This document shows positions 49,736 through 59,776 of a stretch of 64,000 nucleotides of DNA, in pieces. Source of the stretch: Saccharopolyspora aridisoli (GTDB lineage Bacteria > Actinomycetota > Actinomycetes > Mycobacteriales > Pseudonocardiaceae); the NCBI RefSeq assembly GCF_004348445.1, contig NZ_SMKV01000011.1:111517-175516 (forward strand). Reading direction: 5' to 3'. The notes beneath the pieces are model-generated. The model saw nothing but the letters and a program-made list of their open reading frames with translations. It did no database searches and was not told where the DNA came from. Position numbers and translations under genes: made by a program. The number at the start of each line of letters is the position of its first letter. Position 1 is the stretch's first letter.

Positions 49736-50232
49736 AGGAACCCCCTGCCACCATCCGCGCCGCCGCGCAGTTCGCGCAGCACCAGCGCGGTCTCCAGCGC
49801 CGCCGCGGTGGCCTCGAAGCCCTTGTCCTCGACCGAGTCGGCGAACCCGGCGCGGGCCTCGGCCTGCTCCAGGGTGTCGCAGGTCAGCACGCCGTTGCCG
49901 ACCGCCGTCGACTCGTCCAGCGACACCCGCGTCAGGCCCTGGGTGACCGAGTCGCACACGTACTCGAAGTGCGGGGTGCCGCCGCGGATGACCACACCCA
50001 GCGCGACCACGGCGTCGTGCGAGTGCGCGAGCTGCTGGCAGACCACCGGCAGCTCCACCGAGCCCGGCACGCGAGCCACGGTCGGCTCGGCGATGCCAGC
50101 CTGCTTGGCCGCCTCCACCGCGCGGTCGAGCATCTGGTCCACCAGCCGCTCGTGCCAGCGGATCGCCGCGATGCCCACCTTCAGCTCGCCAGCCTCGGGC
50201 ACGCTGACCCGCGGCCTTCCTTCCCCACTCAT
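49732..50232 (-). CDS. ribH: 6,7-dimethyl-8-ribityllumazine synthase
   Basis: 166 aa. The substrate loops RWHERL (25-30), PGSVELP (56-62) and GVVIRGGTPHFEYV, with the catalytic His88, are all conserved. It condenses 5-amino-6-ribitylaminouracil with dihydroxybutanone phosphate from RibBA. It lies 106 bp after ribBA, with a short tandem duplication over its ribosome-binding region. Confidence 0.96.
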   Translation of the reverse strand: MSGEGRPRVSVPEAGELKVGIAAIRWHERLVDQMLDRAVEAAKQAGIAEPTVARVPGSVELPVVCQQLAHSHDAVVALGVVIRGGTPHFEYVCDSVTQGLTRVSLDESTAVGNGVLTCDTLEQAEARAGFADSVEDKGFEATAAALETALVLRELRGGADGGRGFL

Positions 50233-50235
50233 CGC

Positions 50236-50265
50236 CTGTTCCGCCTCTCGCTGTTCCGCCTCTCA
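50236..50265 (-). repeat. 15-bp tandem duplication at the ribH ribosome-binding region
   Basis: CTGTTCCGCCTCTCG is repeated head to tail with a single end mismatch. On the coding strand each unit carries GAGAGGCGG, the only purine-rich stretch before the ribH ATG, so the duplication doubles the possible ribosome-binding site. Confidence 0.6.
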
Positions 50266-50338
50266 GCAGTGGTCGCGCCCCGGCGGACCTAGCGCGCGGA
50301 GGTCGCTGCGCCGCAGTCCTCCGAGGTGCGGTTCGACG

Positions 50339-51633
<1,295 letters not shown>

Positions 51634-51637
<4 letters not shown>

Positions 51638-52293
51638 CGCGCCTCCCTGATGCCGCCATTGTCCCCCGTCACCGCGGGTGCACCATGGTCGCGCCCGGCC
51701 AGCTGAGCTGCGGAGAGCCGTTCCAGGTGCTTGGCCAGCACATCCACCTCGATGTTCACTTCGTCACCTGCGGCGCGTCGGCCGAGGGTGGTCAGCTCCT
51801 TGGTGGTGGGGATCAGCGCGACGGAGAACCGCGCGGGCTCGCCGTCGGTGATCTCGGCGACCGTCAGGGACACGCCGTCGACTGTGATCGAGCCCTTCTC
51901 CACCAGGTAGTGCGCGAGGTTCCCGGGCAGGTCGAAGGAGGTCAGCCCGGTGGCCTCGTCGGTGTCGCGCAGGACGGCGGTGCCGTCCACGTGACCCTGC
52001 ACGATGTGCCCGCCCAGGCGCTCACCCAACGCCATGGCGCGTTCGAGGTTGACCCGCTCACCTGCGGCGATGTGCTCGAGCGAGGAGCGGCGCAGCGTCT
52101 CGGAGACCACGTCGACGGTGAACGCGCCGCCCTCGGTGCTGACCACGGTGAGGCAGACGCCGTTGACCGCGATCGAATCGCCGTGCCTGGCGTCCTGGGT
52201 GACCACCGGACCACTGATGGTCAGCCGCGAGCCGTCCTCAAGGGGCTCCACGGTCTCGATGGTGCCGAGTTCCTCGACGATCCCGGTGAACAC
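51634..52293 (-). CDS. ribE: Riboflavin synthase alpha chain
   Basis: 219 aa made of two lumazine-binding repeats (about 1-97 and 98-200). It opens with [12 protein letters not shown]; each repeat has a [11 protein letters not shown] or [11 protein letters not shown] core. It dismutates two lumazines to riboflavin and the RibD product. It is called ribC in some actinobacterial annotations. The C-terminal 20 residues are a variable tail. Confidence 0.96.
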
Positions 52294-52332
52294 TGCTGCT
52301 GCCTCCTGCCTGCCCTCGCGGTCGCACCGGAC

Positions 52333-53352
52333 TCAGTCCCGCGGGACCGCGCTGATCCGGACGTCCGGGCCACTCATCGTCGTCTCTTCGATACGCAACC
52401 GCCATGCCTGCGAGATGCTTCCCACGCCCGCACTTCCCAGCGCGGCGGGCCCCGCTCCCAGCAGGGCCGGTGCGACGTAGGCCAGCACGCGGTCGACCAG
52501 GCCCGCTTCCCAGAAGGCGCCCGCCAGGGTCGGCCCGCCTTCCAGCAGCACGTCGACCACTCCTCGTCCGGCCAGTTCGGCAAGGGCCGCGGCAGGGTCA
52601 CCGCCGGGCAGCCGGAGGGTCTCGGCGGCGTCGTCGAGGACCCGCGCCCGCGGTGGGATCTCGCGGTCGCCGATGACCACCCGCAGCGGTTGCCGGTCCA
52701 GCAGGTTCCCGTCCGGATCGCGGGCGGTGAGCTGCGCGTCGTCGGCGAGGATCGTGCCGGTGCCCGCGATGATGGCGTCCATCGCCGCGCGCATCCGGTG
52801 CACCTCGGCCCGGGACTGGGCTGAGCTGATCCACTTGCTCGTGCCGTCCGCGGCCGCTGAACGTCCGTCCAATGTGGCCGCGTACTTCCACGTCACGTGG
52901 GGCCGTCCGGTGTGGACGAAGTGCAACCAGGCCCGCAGCGGGCCTTTCGCGACCTCGTCGGCGAGAAGACCACTGTGGACATCGACCCCGGCGTTTCGCA
53001 GCACCTCGTCCCCACCGGAGGCCGAGGGGTTCGGGTCGGAGGCGGCGTGCACCACTCGGGCCACCCCGGCTGCCCGCAGCGCGTCGGCGCACGGCGGGGT
53101 GCGGCCGGTGTGCGCGCAGGGTTCGAGGGTGACCACGGCGGTGCCTCCCTCGGCGCGGGTTCCGGCTTCGCGCAGGGCGTTGACCTCGGCGTGCGGGCCG
53201 CCGGGCGGGCTGGTCGCGCCGACTCCGGCGACCTCGCCGCGCGCGTCGAGGACCACGCAGCCGACCGGCGGGTTCGGGCTGGTGGTACCGCGAACCCGCT
53301 CGCTGGCCGCGATCGCGGCGCGCATCGCCCGAACTTCGACCTCAGCGGTCAT
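52333..53352 (-). CDS. ribD: Bifunctional pyrimidine deaminase / reductase RibD
   Basis: 339 aa. The deaminase domain (1-145) has the zinc site HAEVNAL and EPCAHTGRTPPCADAL. The reductase domain (about 148-335) has WISSAQSRAEVHRMR and LLEGGPTLAGAFWEAGLVD. It performs the second and third steps of riboflavin synthesis with NADPH. It lies 34 bp after rpe. No FMN riboswitch is visible before it. Confidence 0.95.
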   Translation of the reverse strand: MTAEVEVRAMRAAIAASERVRGTTSPNPPVGCVVLDARGEVAGVGATSPPGGPHAEVNALREAGTRAEGGTAVVTLEPCAHTGRTPPCADALRAAGVARVVHAASDPNPSASGGDEVLRNAGVDVHSGLLADEVAKGPLRAWLHFVHTGRPHVTWKYAATLDGRSAAADGTSKWISSAQSRAEVHRMRAAMDAIIAGTGTILADDAQLTARDPDGNLLDRQPLRVVIGDREIPPRARVLDDAAETLRLPGGDPAAALAELAGRGVVDVLLEGGPTLAGAFWEAGLVDRVLAYVAPALLGAGPAALGSAGVGSISQAWRLRIEETTMSGPDVRISAVPRD

Positions 53353-53386
53353 GGCGTGCTCCTCGGGCGATGCGCGGTGGTGGTGA

Positions 53387-54082
53387 TCAGGCCCGGGCGT
53401 GGGTGAAGGCCGGGTGGGCGGTGGCGCGCAGCGCCTCGATGGCCTGGGCGGGGTCTTCGGCGTTGTAGACGGCCGAGCCCGCCACGAAGCAGTCCACCCC
53501 GGCTTCGGCGGCCTGCTCGATGGTCTCGGCGTTGATGCCGCCGTCGATCTCCACGAGCAGCTTCAGGTGCCCGGTGTCGACCAGCTGGCGGGCCTTGCGG
53601 GCCTTGTCCAGGACCTCGGCCATGAACTTCTGGCCGCCGAAGCCCGGCTCCACCGACATCACCAGCAGGGTGTCGTAGTGCTTGAGGACCTCGACGTAGT
53701 CGTCGAAGTTCGTGCCCGGCTTGATCGCCAGACCGGCCTTGGCACCCGCGGCGCGCAGGTCCTTGGCGAGGTTGATCGGGTCGTGGGCGGCCTCGACGTG
53801 CACGGTGACGTTGTGCGCGCCGGCCTCGGCGTAGCCCGGCGCCCAGCGGTCCGGGTCGTCGATCATCAGGTGGCAGTCGATCGGGATGTCGGTGGTCTTT
53901 AGGATCGACTCCACGACCGGCAGGCCCAGCGTGAGGTTCGGGACGAAGTGCGCGTCCATCACGTCGACGTGGAGCCAGTCGGCCCGCCTGCCGGGTTCTC
54001 CGCCCACGGCGGAGATCTCTTCGGCGAGCCGGGCGAAGTCTGCGGAGAGGATGGAAGGCGCGATCATCGGCTGGTTCGACAC
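53387..54082 (-). CDS. rpe: Ribulose-phosphate 3-epimerase
   Basis: 231 aa TIM barrel. Metal and catalytic residues are in [12 protein letters not shown] (8-19), [19 protein letters not shown] and [26 protein letters not shown] and [11 protein letters not shown] complete the site. It interconverts ribulose- and xylulose-5-phosphate. Ahead of the rib genes it can supply ribulose-5-phosphate to RibBA, and it also feeds transketolase encoded elsewhere in the window. Confidence 0.96.
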   Translation of the reverse strand: MSNQPMIAPSILSADFARLAEEISAVGGEPGRRADWLHVDVMDAHFVPNLTLGLPVVESILKTTDIPIDCHLMIDDPDRWAPGYAEAGAHNVTVHVEAAHDPINLAKDLRAAGAKAGLAIKPGTNFDDYVEVLKHYDTLLVMSVEPGFGGQKFMAEVLDKARKARQLVDTGHLKLLVEIDGGINAETIEQAAEAGVDCFVAGSAVYNAEDPAQAIEALRATAHPAFTHARA

Positions 54083-54180
54083 ATGCGCGAGTTTAGATCC
54101 CTCGCGGCCGCGTCGGGCTCACGCCCTCCTCCGATGGCGGCATCCCCGTGACGAGTGGTCGCCAGGCCCACCTTTCTCGG

Positions 54181-55566
54181 TCAAGCCGCCTTCTTGCGGT
54201 TGATCGCGTAGTAGGCGATGCACAGGACGACCAGGAACGGCACGCCTGCCTTCCACGCGGTGTTGAACTGCTCGGTGAACGGTGTCGTGAGCAGCACAGC
54301 CGCGACGAACAGCATCGCCAGCACGGTGGTCACCGGGGCGCCGGGCAGCCGGACAGGGGAGGGGCCCAGGCCCTGCGCGGTGCGGTGACGGCGGAACACC
54401 AGGTGCGAGGCGAAGATCATCAGCCAGACCAACAGAGCCGCGAACAGCGCCAGGCCGATGAGCAGCGGGAACGCGCTCTCCTCCGTGACCACCGCCAGCA
54501 CGGCGGCCAGCGCCAGGCCCGCTGCCGACAGCACCAGCGCGCGGCGCGGGACGCCGTTGGCGCTGACCCCTCCGAACCACCGGGGCGCGTAGCCGTCGAG
54601 CGCGAGCGAGTGCGTCATGCGGGCGGTCAGGTACAGGTTGGTGTTCATCGCGGACAGCGCTGCGGTGAGCACCACGAAGTTCATGATCCCGGCCGCCGCT
54701 GGGATGCCGACCATGCTGAACAGGCGCACGAACGGGCTCTGCGTGACGTCCCCGGACGAGGAGATCTGGTCCCACGGCAGGATCGAGACGACCACGAGCA
54801 TGCCCATCACGTAGAACAGCGCGAGCCGGAGCACGGTGCTGCGCGCGGCGCGCGGGACGTCGCGGGCGGGGTCGCGGGATTCGGCGGCGGTCATCGACAC
54901 GGCCTCGGTGCCCAGGTAGGAGAAGGTGACCACGGTCAGCGCGAGCCACACCGCGCCGAGCCCGTTGGGCAGGAAGCCGCCGTGCTCGGTCAGCGCCCCG
55001 ACTCCGGCGGGCGCGTGCCCGGGCAGGCCGAAGACGATGTAGACCACGCCGAGCACCACGAACACGACGATGGTGACGACCTTGATCATGGCGAACCAGT
55101 ACTCGAACTCGCCGAAGAAGCGAACGGCGGCGAGGTTGACCGCCAGCATCACCACGGAGAAGCCCACGACCGGCACCCACAGCGGCAGCTGCGGGTACCA
55201 GAACTGCAAGTAGAGACCGGCGGCGATGACCTCGCTGCCGATGTTGACCACTTGCGCGGCCCAGTAGATCCAGCGCGAGATGAATCCCGGCAGGCCGCCG
55301 AGGTATTCGCGGATGACCGCGCCGAAGCCACCGGCTTCGGGGTGCACCACGATCATCTCGGCCAGCGCGTAGGCGAGCGCGAGCGCGGCGAAGGCGGCCA
55401 CGGCGTAGGCGATGATCACCGCGGGTCCTGCGATGGAGATCGCCAGGCCCGATCCGAGGAACAGCCCCGTCCCGATGGCGCCACCGATGGCGATCATGCC
55501 GACCTGGCGCCCGGAGAGGGCCCGGCGCAACCCGGACCGCTGGGCCGGTGCGGTGTCGTCTACCAC
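54181..55566 (-). CDS. Amino acid permease (APC superfamily, AAT type)
   Basis: 461 aa, 12 membrane helices. IAIGGAIGTGLFLGSG in helix 1 is the substrate and cation site signature of the amino acid transporter family, and YALAEMIVVHPEAGGFGAV follows helix 2. PFxRLFSMVGIPAAAGIMNFVVLTAALSAMNTNLY covers helices 7-8. The GTG start follows AGGAGG by eight bases. It resembles proton-coupled GABA/aromatic/lysine permeases; specificity cannot be read. An 18-bp palindrome lies upstream. Confidence 0.88.
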   Translation of the reverse strand: MVDDTAPAQRSGLRRALSGRQVGMIAIGGAIGTGLFLGSGLAISIAGPAVIIAYAVAAFAALALAYALAEMIVVHPEAGGFGAVIREYLGGLPGFISRWIYWAAQVVNIGSEVIAAGLYLQFWYPQLPLWVPVVGFSVVMLAVNLAAVRFFGEFEYWFAMIKVVTIVVFVVLGVVYIVFGLPGHAPAGVGALTEHGGFLPNGLGAVWLALTVVTFSYLGTEAVSMTAAESRDPARDVPRAARSTVLRLALFYVMGMLVVVSILPWDQISSSGDVTQSPFVRLFSMVGIPAAAGIMNFVVLTAALSAMNTNLYLTARMTHSLALDGYAPRWFGGVSANGVPRRALVLSAAGLALAAVLAVVTEESAFPLLIGLALFAALLVWLMIFASHLVFRRHRTAQGLGPSPVRLPGAPVTTVLAMLFVAAVLLTTPFTEQFNTAWKAGVPFLVVLCIAYYAINRKKAA

Positions 55567-55594
55567 CTGAACTGCCTCCTGCTCGTCGCCGATC

Positions 55595-55612
55595 TGCTCG
55601 GACGTCCGAGCA
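55595..55612. promoter_or_regulatory. 18-bp perfect palindrome upstream of the amino acid permease
   Basis: TGCTCGGACGTCCGAGCA is its own reverse complement and lies 29-46 bases before the permease start. A loop-free palindrome suits a dimeric repressor site better than a terminator. The OsmC gene upstream ends about 180 bases away, and no regulator gene is adjacent. Confidence 0.5.
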
Positions 55613-55790
55613 CCTTACGACGCGCTGCGGACCTCCGGCCCCGAGGTTGCCGAAGCGTTGCCTACCGCTCCCCGGAACCCCACCAGCGCGGCGCCCTCCC
55701 CGGCAGGGCAGTTCCCGTCTGAACTGACCCGGCGAGAGCGACGTCGAACATGGCGGTTCGGGCCCGGACCCCGTTGCCCACAGCACGCAC

Positions 55791-56198
55791 CTAGCGCGGG
55801 AGGGTCAGGTCGATCGGGGTGGACTCCTCCACGGAGCGGCTGACGGTGCAGTACTTCTCGATGGCCCGCTGGACGGCGTCCAGGAGCTTGTCGCGGTTCT
55901 CGACGCCGTCGAGCTCCGCCTCCAGCGCGACCTGGATCTCGGCGAACTTGTGCTCGTCCTCGGGGTTCTTGGTCCGGTCGGCCCTCGCGACCAGCTGGGC
56001 GTCCTCGCCGATCCGCCGGACGAGGAGGTTCTCGCTGGTCACCACCGAGCACGCGGCCACGGCGGCGAGCAGCAGCTCGCCGGGGGTGAACGCGCCGGGC
56101 GCACCGTCGCGACCCACGGCGACCTCGGCGCCGCGGGAGTTGGTCGCGGTGAACGTGTGCTGACCGGTGCGGGTCACTTCAACCGGAGTGGAGGACAT
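55791..56198 (-). CDS. OsmC/Ohr family peroxidase-like protein
   Basis: 135 aa from ATG 56198. The two redox cysteines are Cys50 (LAAVAACSVVT) and Cys117 (EKYCTVSRSV), placed as in OsmC/YhfA-type thiol peroxidases that reduce organic hydroperoxides. The N-terminal half has the GAFTPGELLLAA helix that packs in the dimer. It is monocistronic, with 224 bp to the next gene. Confidence 0.88.
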   Translation of the reverse strand: MSSTPVEVTRTGQHTFTATNSRGAEVAVGRDGAPGAFTPGELLLAAVAACSVVTSENLLVRRIGEDAQLVARADRTKNPEDEHKFAEIQVALEAELDGVENRDKLLDAVQRAIEKYCTVSRSVEESTPIDLTLPR

Positions 56199-56303
56199 TC
56201 GAACCACCTGTCGTCGGATCGCGGGGCCGCCCAACCTTCATCGAGCCCACCTGCCCCGGTCAACCGGACGACGCTCGACGGTGTTCCGCCTGAGACGACG
56301 CTC

Positions 56304-56747
56304 TCAGTCCTCGCCGATGTCCTCGTTCCACAGCAGCGGACGAGCGGCGATGAAGTCGGCCATCATCCGGGTGCAGGCGTCGTCGTCGAGGACCACCACG
56401 TCCACTCCGTGCTCGGCGAGCCAGTCGTGGCCGCCGTGGAAGTTGCGGGCTTCGCCGATGACGACGCGGCCGATGCCGAACTGCCTGATCAAGCCGCTGC
56501 AGTACCAGCAGGGCGAGAGCGTGGTGACCATCGTGGTGCCGCTGTAGGAGCGCTGCCGCCCGGCGTTGCGGAAGGCGGCCGTCTCACCGTGCACCGACGG
56601 GTCGTCGTCCTGCACGCGCCGGTTGTGCCCGCGCCCGAGCACCTCCCCGCCCGCACCGATCAGCGCGGCTCCGATGGGGATCCCACCGGAGGCCAGGCTC
56701 GCTTCGGCCTCCTCGACGGCGACCTGCAACCACTCGCGGTAGTCCAC
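56304..56747 (-). CDS. Cytosine deaminase-like nucleoside/nucleobase deaminase
   Basis: 147 aa from GTG 56747, after GAAGGAGC. The zinc and catalytic residues are His53 and Glu55 (HGETAAF), and Cys80 and Cys83 (LSPCWYCSG). The short length and SPCxxC pattern resemble the yeast-type cytosine deaminase rather than CodA or CDA, suggesting cytosine to uracil salvage. Guanine deaminase-like activity is the alternative. It sits 13 bp after rsmB, so it is probably the last gene of the def-fmt-rsmB operon. Confidence 0.8.
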   Translation of the reverse strand: MDYREWLQVAVEEAEASLASGGIPIGAALIGAGGEVLGRGHNRRVQDDDPSVHGETAAFRNAGRQRSYSGTTMVTTLSPCWYCSGLIRQFGIGRVVIGEARNFHGGHDWLAEHGVDVVVLDDDACTRMMADFIAARPLLWNEDIGED

Positions 56748-56760
56748 GGACGCTCCTTCG

Positions 56761-58170
56761 TCAGACCTGGAACAGCGCGCAGAACATCGCGTCCGTGCCG
56801 TGCTTGTGCGGCCAGAGCTGGACGCCGGGCCCATCTCCGAGGTCGCGCACGTCCGGGAAGTGCTCGCGTGCGTCGAGCTGGGTGACGCCGGTGCGGCGCA
56901 CGACGTCGGCGACCACGCCTTCGGTCTCGGGCAGGTGCGGCGAGCACACGACGTAGCCGACGATGCCGCCGGGCCGGGTGAGCCCGATCGCGGAGATCAG
57001 CAGTTCGCGTTGCAGCTTGGTCAGCTCTCCGACGTCGCCGGGCTGACGCCGCCAGCGCGCCTCCGGACGTCGTCGCAGCGCGCCCAGCCCGGTGCAGGGC
57101 GCGTCGACCAGCACGCGGTCGAAGCCGGGTTCCAGTCCGGGATCGCGGCCGTCGCCGGTGTGCACGGTGACCGACAGACCGTCGGTGGCCTTGCGCACCA
57201 GCTCGGCGCGGTGCGGCGCCTGCTCGACGGCGTCGAGCGTGCCGCCGTCGAGGGTGACCAGCGCACCCAGCAGCGCGGCCTTGCCGCCGGGGCCGGCGCA
57301 CAGGTCGAGCCAGCGCAGGTCGGAGCCCTCGATCTCGGGGCGGGTGACGGCGAGGCTGGCGAGCTGGCTGCCTTCGTCCTGGACGGCGGCGAAGCCCTCC
57401 TGGACCGGTTCCAGGTCGCCCGGGTCTCCGGCACCGGCCTCCAGCCGCACGCCGTAGGGCGAGTAGGGCGCGGGGTCGCCGCCGGTGATGGCGGCGAGCT
57501 CGTCGGCGCTGATCTCGCCGGGTCGCGCGGTCAGGTGCACGGCCGGGCGGGCGTCGTCGGCGGCCAGGGCGTCTTCGAGCTCGTCGAGCCCGAGTGCGTC
57601 GGCGAACGCCCGCGCGATCCACTTCGGATGCGCGTGCTTCATCGCCAGGTAGCCGACGGGGTCCTCGTCCTGGTTCGGGGCGAGCTTGTCGACCCACCCC
57701 TGCTCGTCCAGCTCGGTCGCGCGCCGCAGCACCGCGTTCGCGAAACCGGACATCTTGGAACCGTTCTCGAACCGCACGATGTCCACGGTGGACGCGACGG
57801 CGGCGTGCGCGGGGATCCGGGTGCGCAGGACCTGGTAGACCCCGACGCGCAGCGCGTCCAGCAGCTTCGGGTCCATCTCGGACAGCGGGCGGGTGCTGCA
57901 CTCGCCGATCACCGCGTCCAGCAGACCCTTCGCGCGGCAGGCGCCGTAGGTGAGCTCGGTGGCCAGCGCCGCGTCGCGTCCGGAGATGCGGCGCTGCTTG
58001 AGCAGCGGCGGCAGCGCCAGGTTCGCGTAGGCGTCGCGCTCGCGGACCGCGCGCAGCGTCTCCACCGCCACCAGCCGCACCGGGTCGACCTCCACCGGTC
58101 GCGGGTTGGGCTTGCGCTGCGGCGGGCGGGCCTTCGACGGGCGGGAGGGCCGTCGGCGGCGTTCAGTCAC
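56761..58170 (-). CDS. rsmB: 16S rRNA m5C methyltransferase RsmB (Fmu)
   Basis: 469 aa from GTG 58170, overlapping the fmt stop. A basic N-terminal tail (1-25) precedes a NusB-like RNA-binding domain (about 28-165) and the SAM-dependent domain: [16 protein letters not shown] for SAM, then the two catalytic cysteines in [16 protein letters not shown] and [13 protein letters not shown]. It methylates C967-equivalent of 16S rRNA. The frame extends upstream into fmt but starts there are not credible. Confidence 0.93.
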   Translation of the reverse strand: MTERRRRPSRPSKARPPQRKPNPRPVEVDPVRLVAVETLRAVRERDAYANLALPPLLKQRRISGRDAALATELTYGACRAKGLLDAVIGECSTRPLSEMDPKLLDALRVGVYQVLRTRIPAHAAVASTVDIVRFENGSKMSGFANAVLRRATELDEQGWVDKLAPNQDEDPVGYLAMKHAHPKWIARAFADALGLDELEDALAADDARPAVHLTARPGEISADELAAITGGDPAPYSPYGVRLEAGAGDPGDLEPVQEGFAAVQDEGSQLASLAVTRPEIEGSDLRWLDLCAGPGGKAALLGALVTLDGGTLDAVEQAPHRAELVRKATDGLSVTVHTGDGRDPGLEPGFDRVLVDAPCTGLGALRRRPEARWRRQPGDVGELTKLQRELLISAIGLTRPGGIVGYVVCSPHLPETEGVVADVVRRTGVTQLDAREHFPDVRDLGDGPGVQLWPHKHGTDAMFCALFQV

Positions 58171-59090
58171 TGGAGCTTTTCTCCTTGCTCGATGCGTGTT
58201 CCGCGGGCCCAGTCGGTGGCGGCCATGCGCTTCTTGCCCGCCGCCTGCACCTCGCCGAGCGCGACCGCGGTGGTTCCGGTGCCGACCAGCACCCATCGCT
58301 TCTCGGCCTTGATCTCGCCCGGCGGGAGCTGCTCGTCGGTGACGGTGACGGGGCCGAGCTTGAACCGCTCCTCCCCCAGCAGCGCCCAAGCCCCGGGCTC
58401 GGGGGTGACGGCGCGGACGAGCCGGTCGACGGCGGCAGCCGGTGCGGTGAAGTCGACCCTGGCGTCGTCGACGGTGACCTTCGGCGCGTAGCTGACGCCG
58501 GTGGTCGGCTGCTCCTCGGCGCGGACGCTGCCGTCCTCGATGCCGTCGAGGGTGGCGGCCAGCAGCCCCGCACCCGAGATCGAGAGGCGTTCCAGCAGTT
58601 CACCGGAGGTGTCGGTGCCTCGGATCTGCTCGGTGACCACGCCGAAGACGGGTCCGGCGTCGAGCTCGCGGACGATGCGGAAGGTGCTGGCGCCGGTAAT
58701 CTCGTCGCCGTGCCGGATCGCGGCCTGCACCGGCGCGGCACCGCGCCACGCGGGCAGCAGCGAGAAGTGCAGGTTGACCCACCCGTGCTCGGGGATCGAC
58801 AGCGCTTCCTCTCGCAGGAGCGCCCCGTAGGCGACGACCGGGCAGCAGTCGGGGTCGATCTCGCGCAGTCGCGCCAGGAACTCCGGTTCGGAGGCCTTCG
58901 CGGGGGTGAGCACTTCGATGCCGTGCTCGTCGGCGAGCGCCCCGACGGGCGAGCGCACGAGCTTGCGGCCCCGGCCTGCGGGAGCGTCCGGGCGGGTGAC
59001 GACGGCGGCGACCTCGTGCCGGTCGGAGTCGATCAGCGCCTGCAGCGAGGGCACGGCGGGCGCGGGTGTTCCGGCGAAGACGACGCGCAT
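58167..59090 (-). CDS. fmt: Methionyl-tRNA formyltransferase
   Basis: 307 aa. The N-terminal hydrolase-like domain has [16 protein letters not shown] and the folate/catalytic motif [18 protein letters not shown] (about 107-124), with [18 protein letters not shown] following. The C-terminal domain (about 205-300) binds tRNA. It formylates initiator Met-tRNA. It lies two bases after def, which removes the formyl group later, and overlaps rsmB. Confidence 0.96.
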   Translation of the reverse strand: MRVVFAGTPAPAVPSLQALIDSDRHEVAAVVTRPDAPAGRGRKLVRSPVGALADEHGIEVLTPAKASEPEFLARLREIDPDCCPVVAYGALLREEALSIPEHGWVNLHFSLLPAWRGAAPVQAAIRHGDEITGASTFRIVRELDAGPVFGVVTEQIRGTDTSGELLERLSISGAGLLAATLDGIEDGSVRAEEQPTTGVSYAPKVTVDDARVDFTAPAAAVDRLVRAVTPEPGAWALLGEERFKLGPVTVTDEQLPPGEIKAEKRWVLVGTGTTAVALGEVQAAGKKRMAATDWARGTRIEQGEKLQ

Positions 59091-59092
59091 CG

Positions 59093-59638
59093 TCAGCGGC
59101 CTCCGAACAGCGGGTGCGGGTTCTGCTTCATGACCGGGACGTCTCCGTCGAACCAGGACGCCTGGCGGATCTCGCGCATCGCGGCCTTGCGGGTCTCCTC
59201 GTCGAGGCGGTCGAGGAACAGCACGCCGTCGAGGTGGTCGGTCTCGTGCTGGATGCAGCGCGCCAGCAGGTCGGTGCCCTCGACCTCGATCGGTTCGCCG
59301 TGGGCGTTCCAGCCCCGCGCGACGACGTGCTGGGAGCGCAGGCAGTCCCAGGACATCCCGGGGATCGACAGGCAGCCCTCGGGCCCGAGCTGGCCGTCGT
59401 CGCCGACGGCGGTCCAGGTGGGGTTGATGAGGTGCCCGGCGAAGCCGTCGCAGTGGTAGGTGAACACGCGCAGGCTCACGCCCAGCTGGGGAGCTGCCAA
59501 GCCGGCGCCGCCCTGGTCCTCCATGGTGTCCCAGAGGTCCTTGATGAGGGTGCGCAGCTCCTTGTCGAAGTCGACCACCTCGTCGGCCTTGGTGCGCAGG
59601 ACGGGGTCGCCGAAGAGTCTGATCGGCTGGACGGTCAC
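59093..59638 (-). CDS. def: Peptide deformylase
   Basis: 181 aa. All three PDF motifs are intact: [10 protein letters not shown] (44-53), EGCLSIPG (87-94) with metal ligand Cys89, and QHETDHLDG (130-138) with ligands His131 and His135 and catalytic Glu132. It removes N-formyl groups from nascent proteins at the ribosome. It begins the def-fmt-rsmB operon from GTG 59638. Confidence 0.97.
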   Translation of the reverse strand: MTVQPIRLFGDPVLRTKADEVVDFDKELRTLIKDLWDTMEDQGGAGLAAPQLGVSLRVFTYHCDGFAGHLINPTWTAVGDDGQLGPEGCLSIPGMSWDCLRSQHVVARGWNAHGEPIEVEGTDLLARCIQHETDHLDGVLFLDRLDEETRKAAMREIRQASWFDGDVPVMKQNPHPLFGGR

Positions 59639-59726
59639 CTGGTCTCCCTGAAACGTCGACTACGACCTGACGAGTCTAGTCGTCGGACGCGGCGACACCG
59701 GGGAGGCTCTCGATGCTGCGCGCGAA

Positions 59727-59766
59727 CGGCCGGCTGCGAGGGTCGGAGGACCCCCGCAGCCGGCCG
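59727..59766 (-). terminator. Terminator of the gamma-glutamyltransferase gene
   Basis: CGGCCGGCTGCG (59727-59738) and CGCAGCCGGCCG (59755-59766) form a perfect 12-bp stem, extendable inward by GGGTC with GACCC. It lies ten bases beyond the stop. Confidence 0.8.
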
Positions 59767-59776
59767 CGCGCGGCCG

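Noticed and set aside
53353..54180. FMN riboswitch upstream of ribD or rpe
   Set aside because: Only 34 bp lie before ribD and 98 bp before rpe, and I find none of the conserved FMN-element sequence blocks in either, nor in the ribBA-ribH gap.
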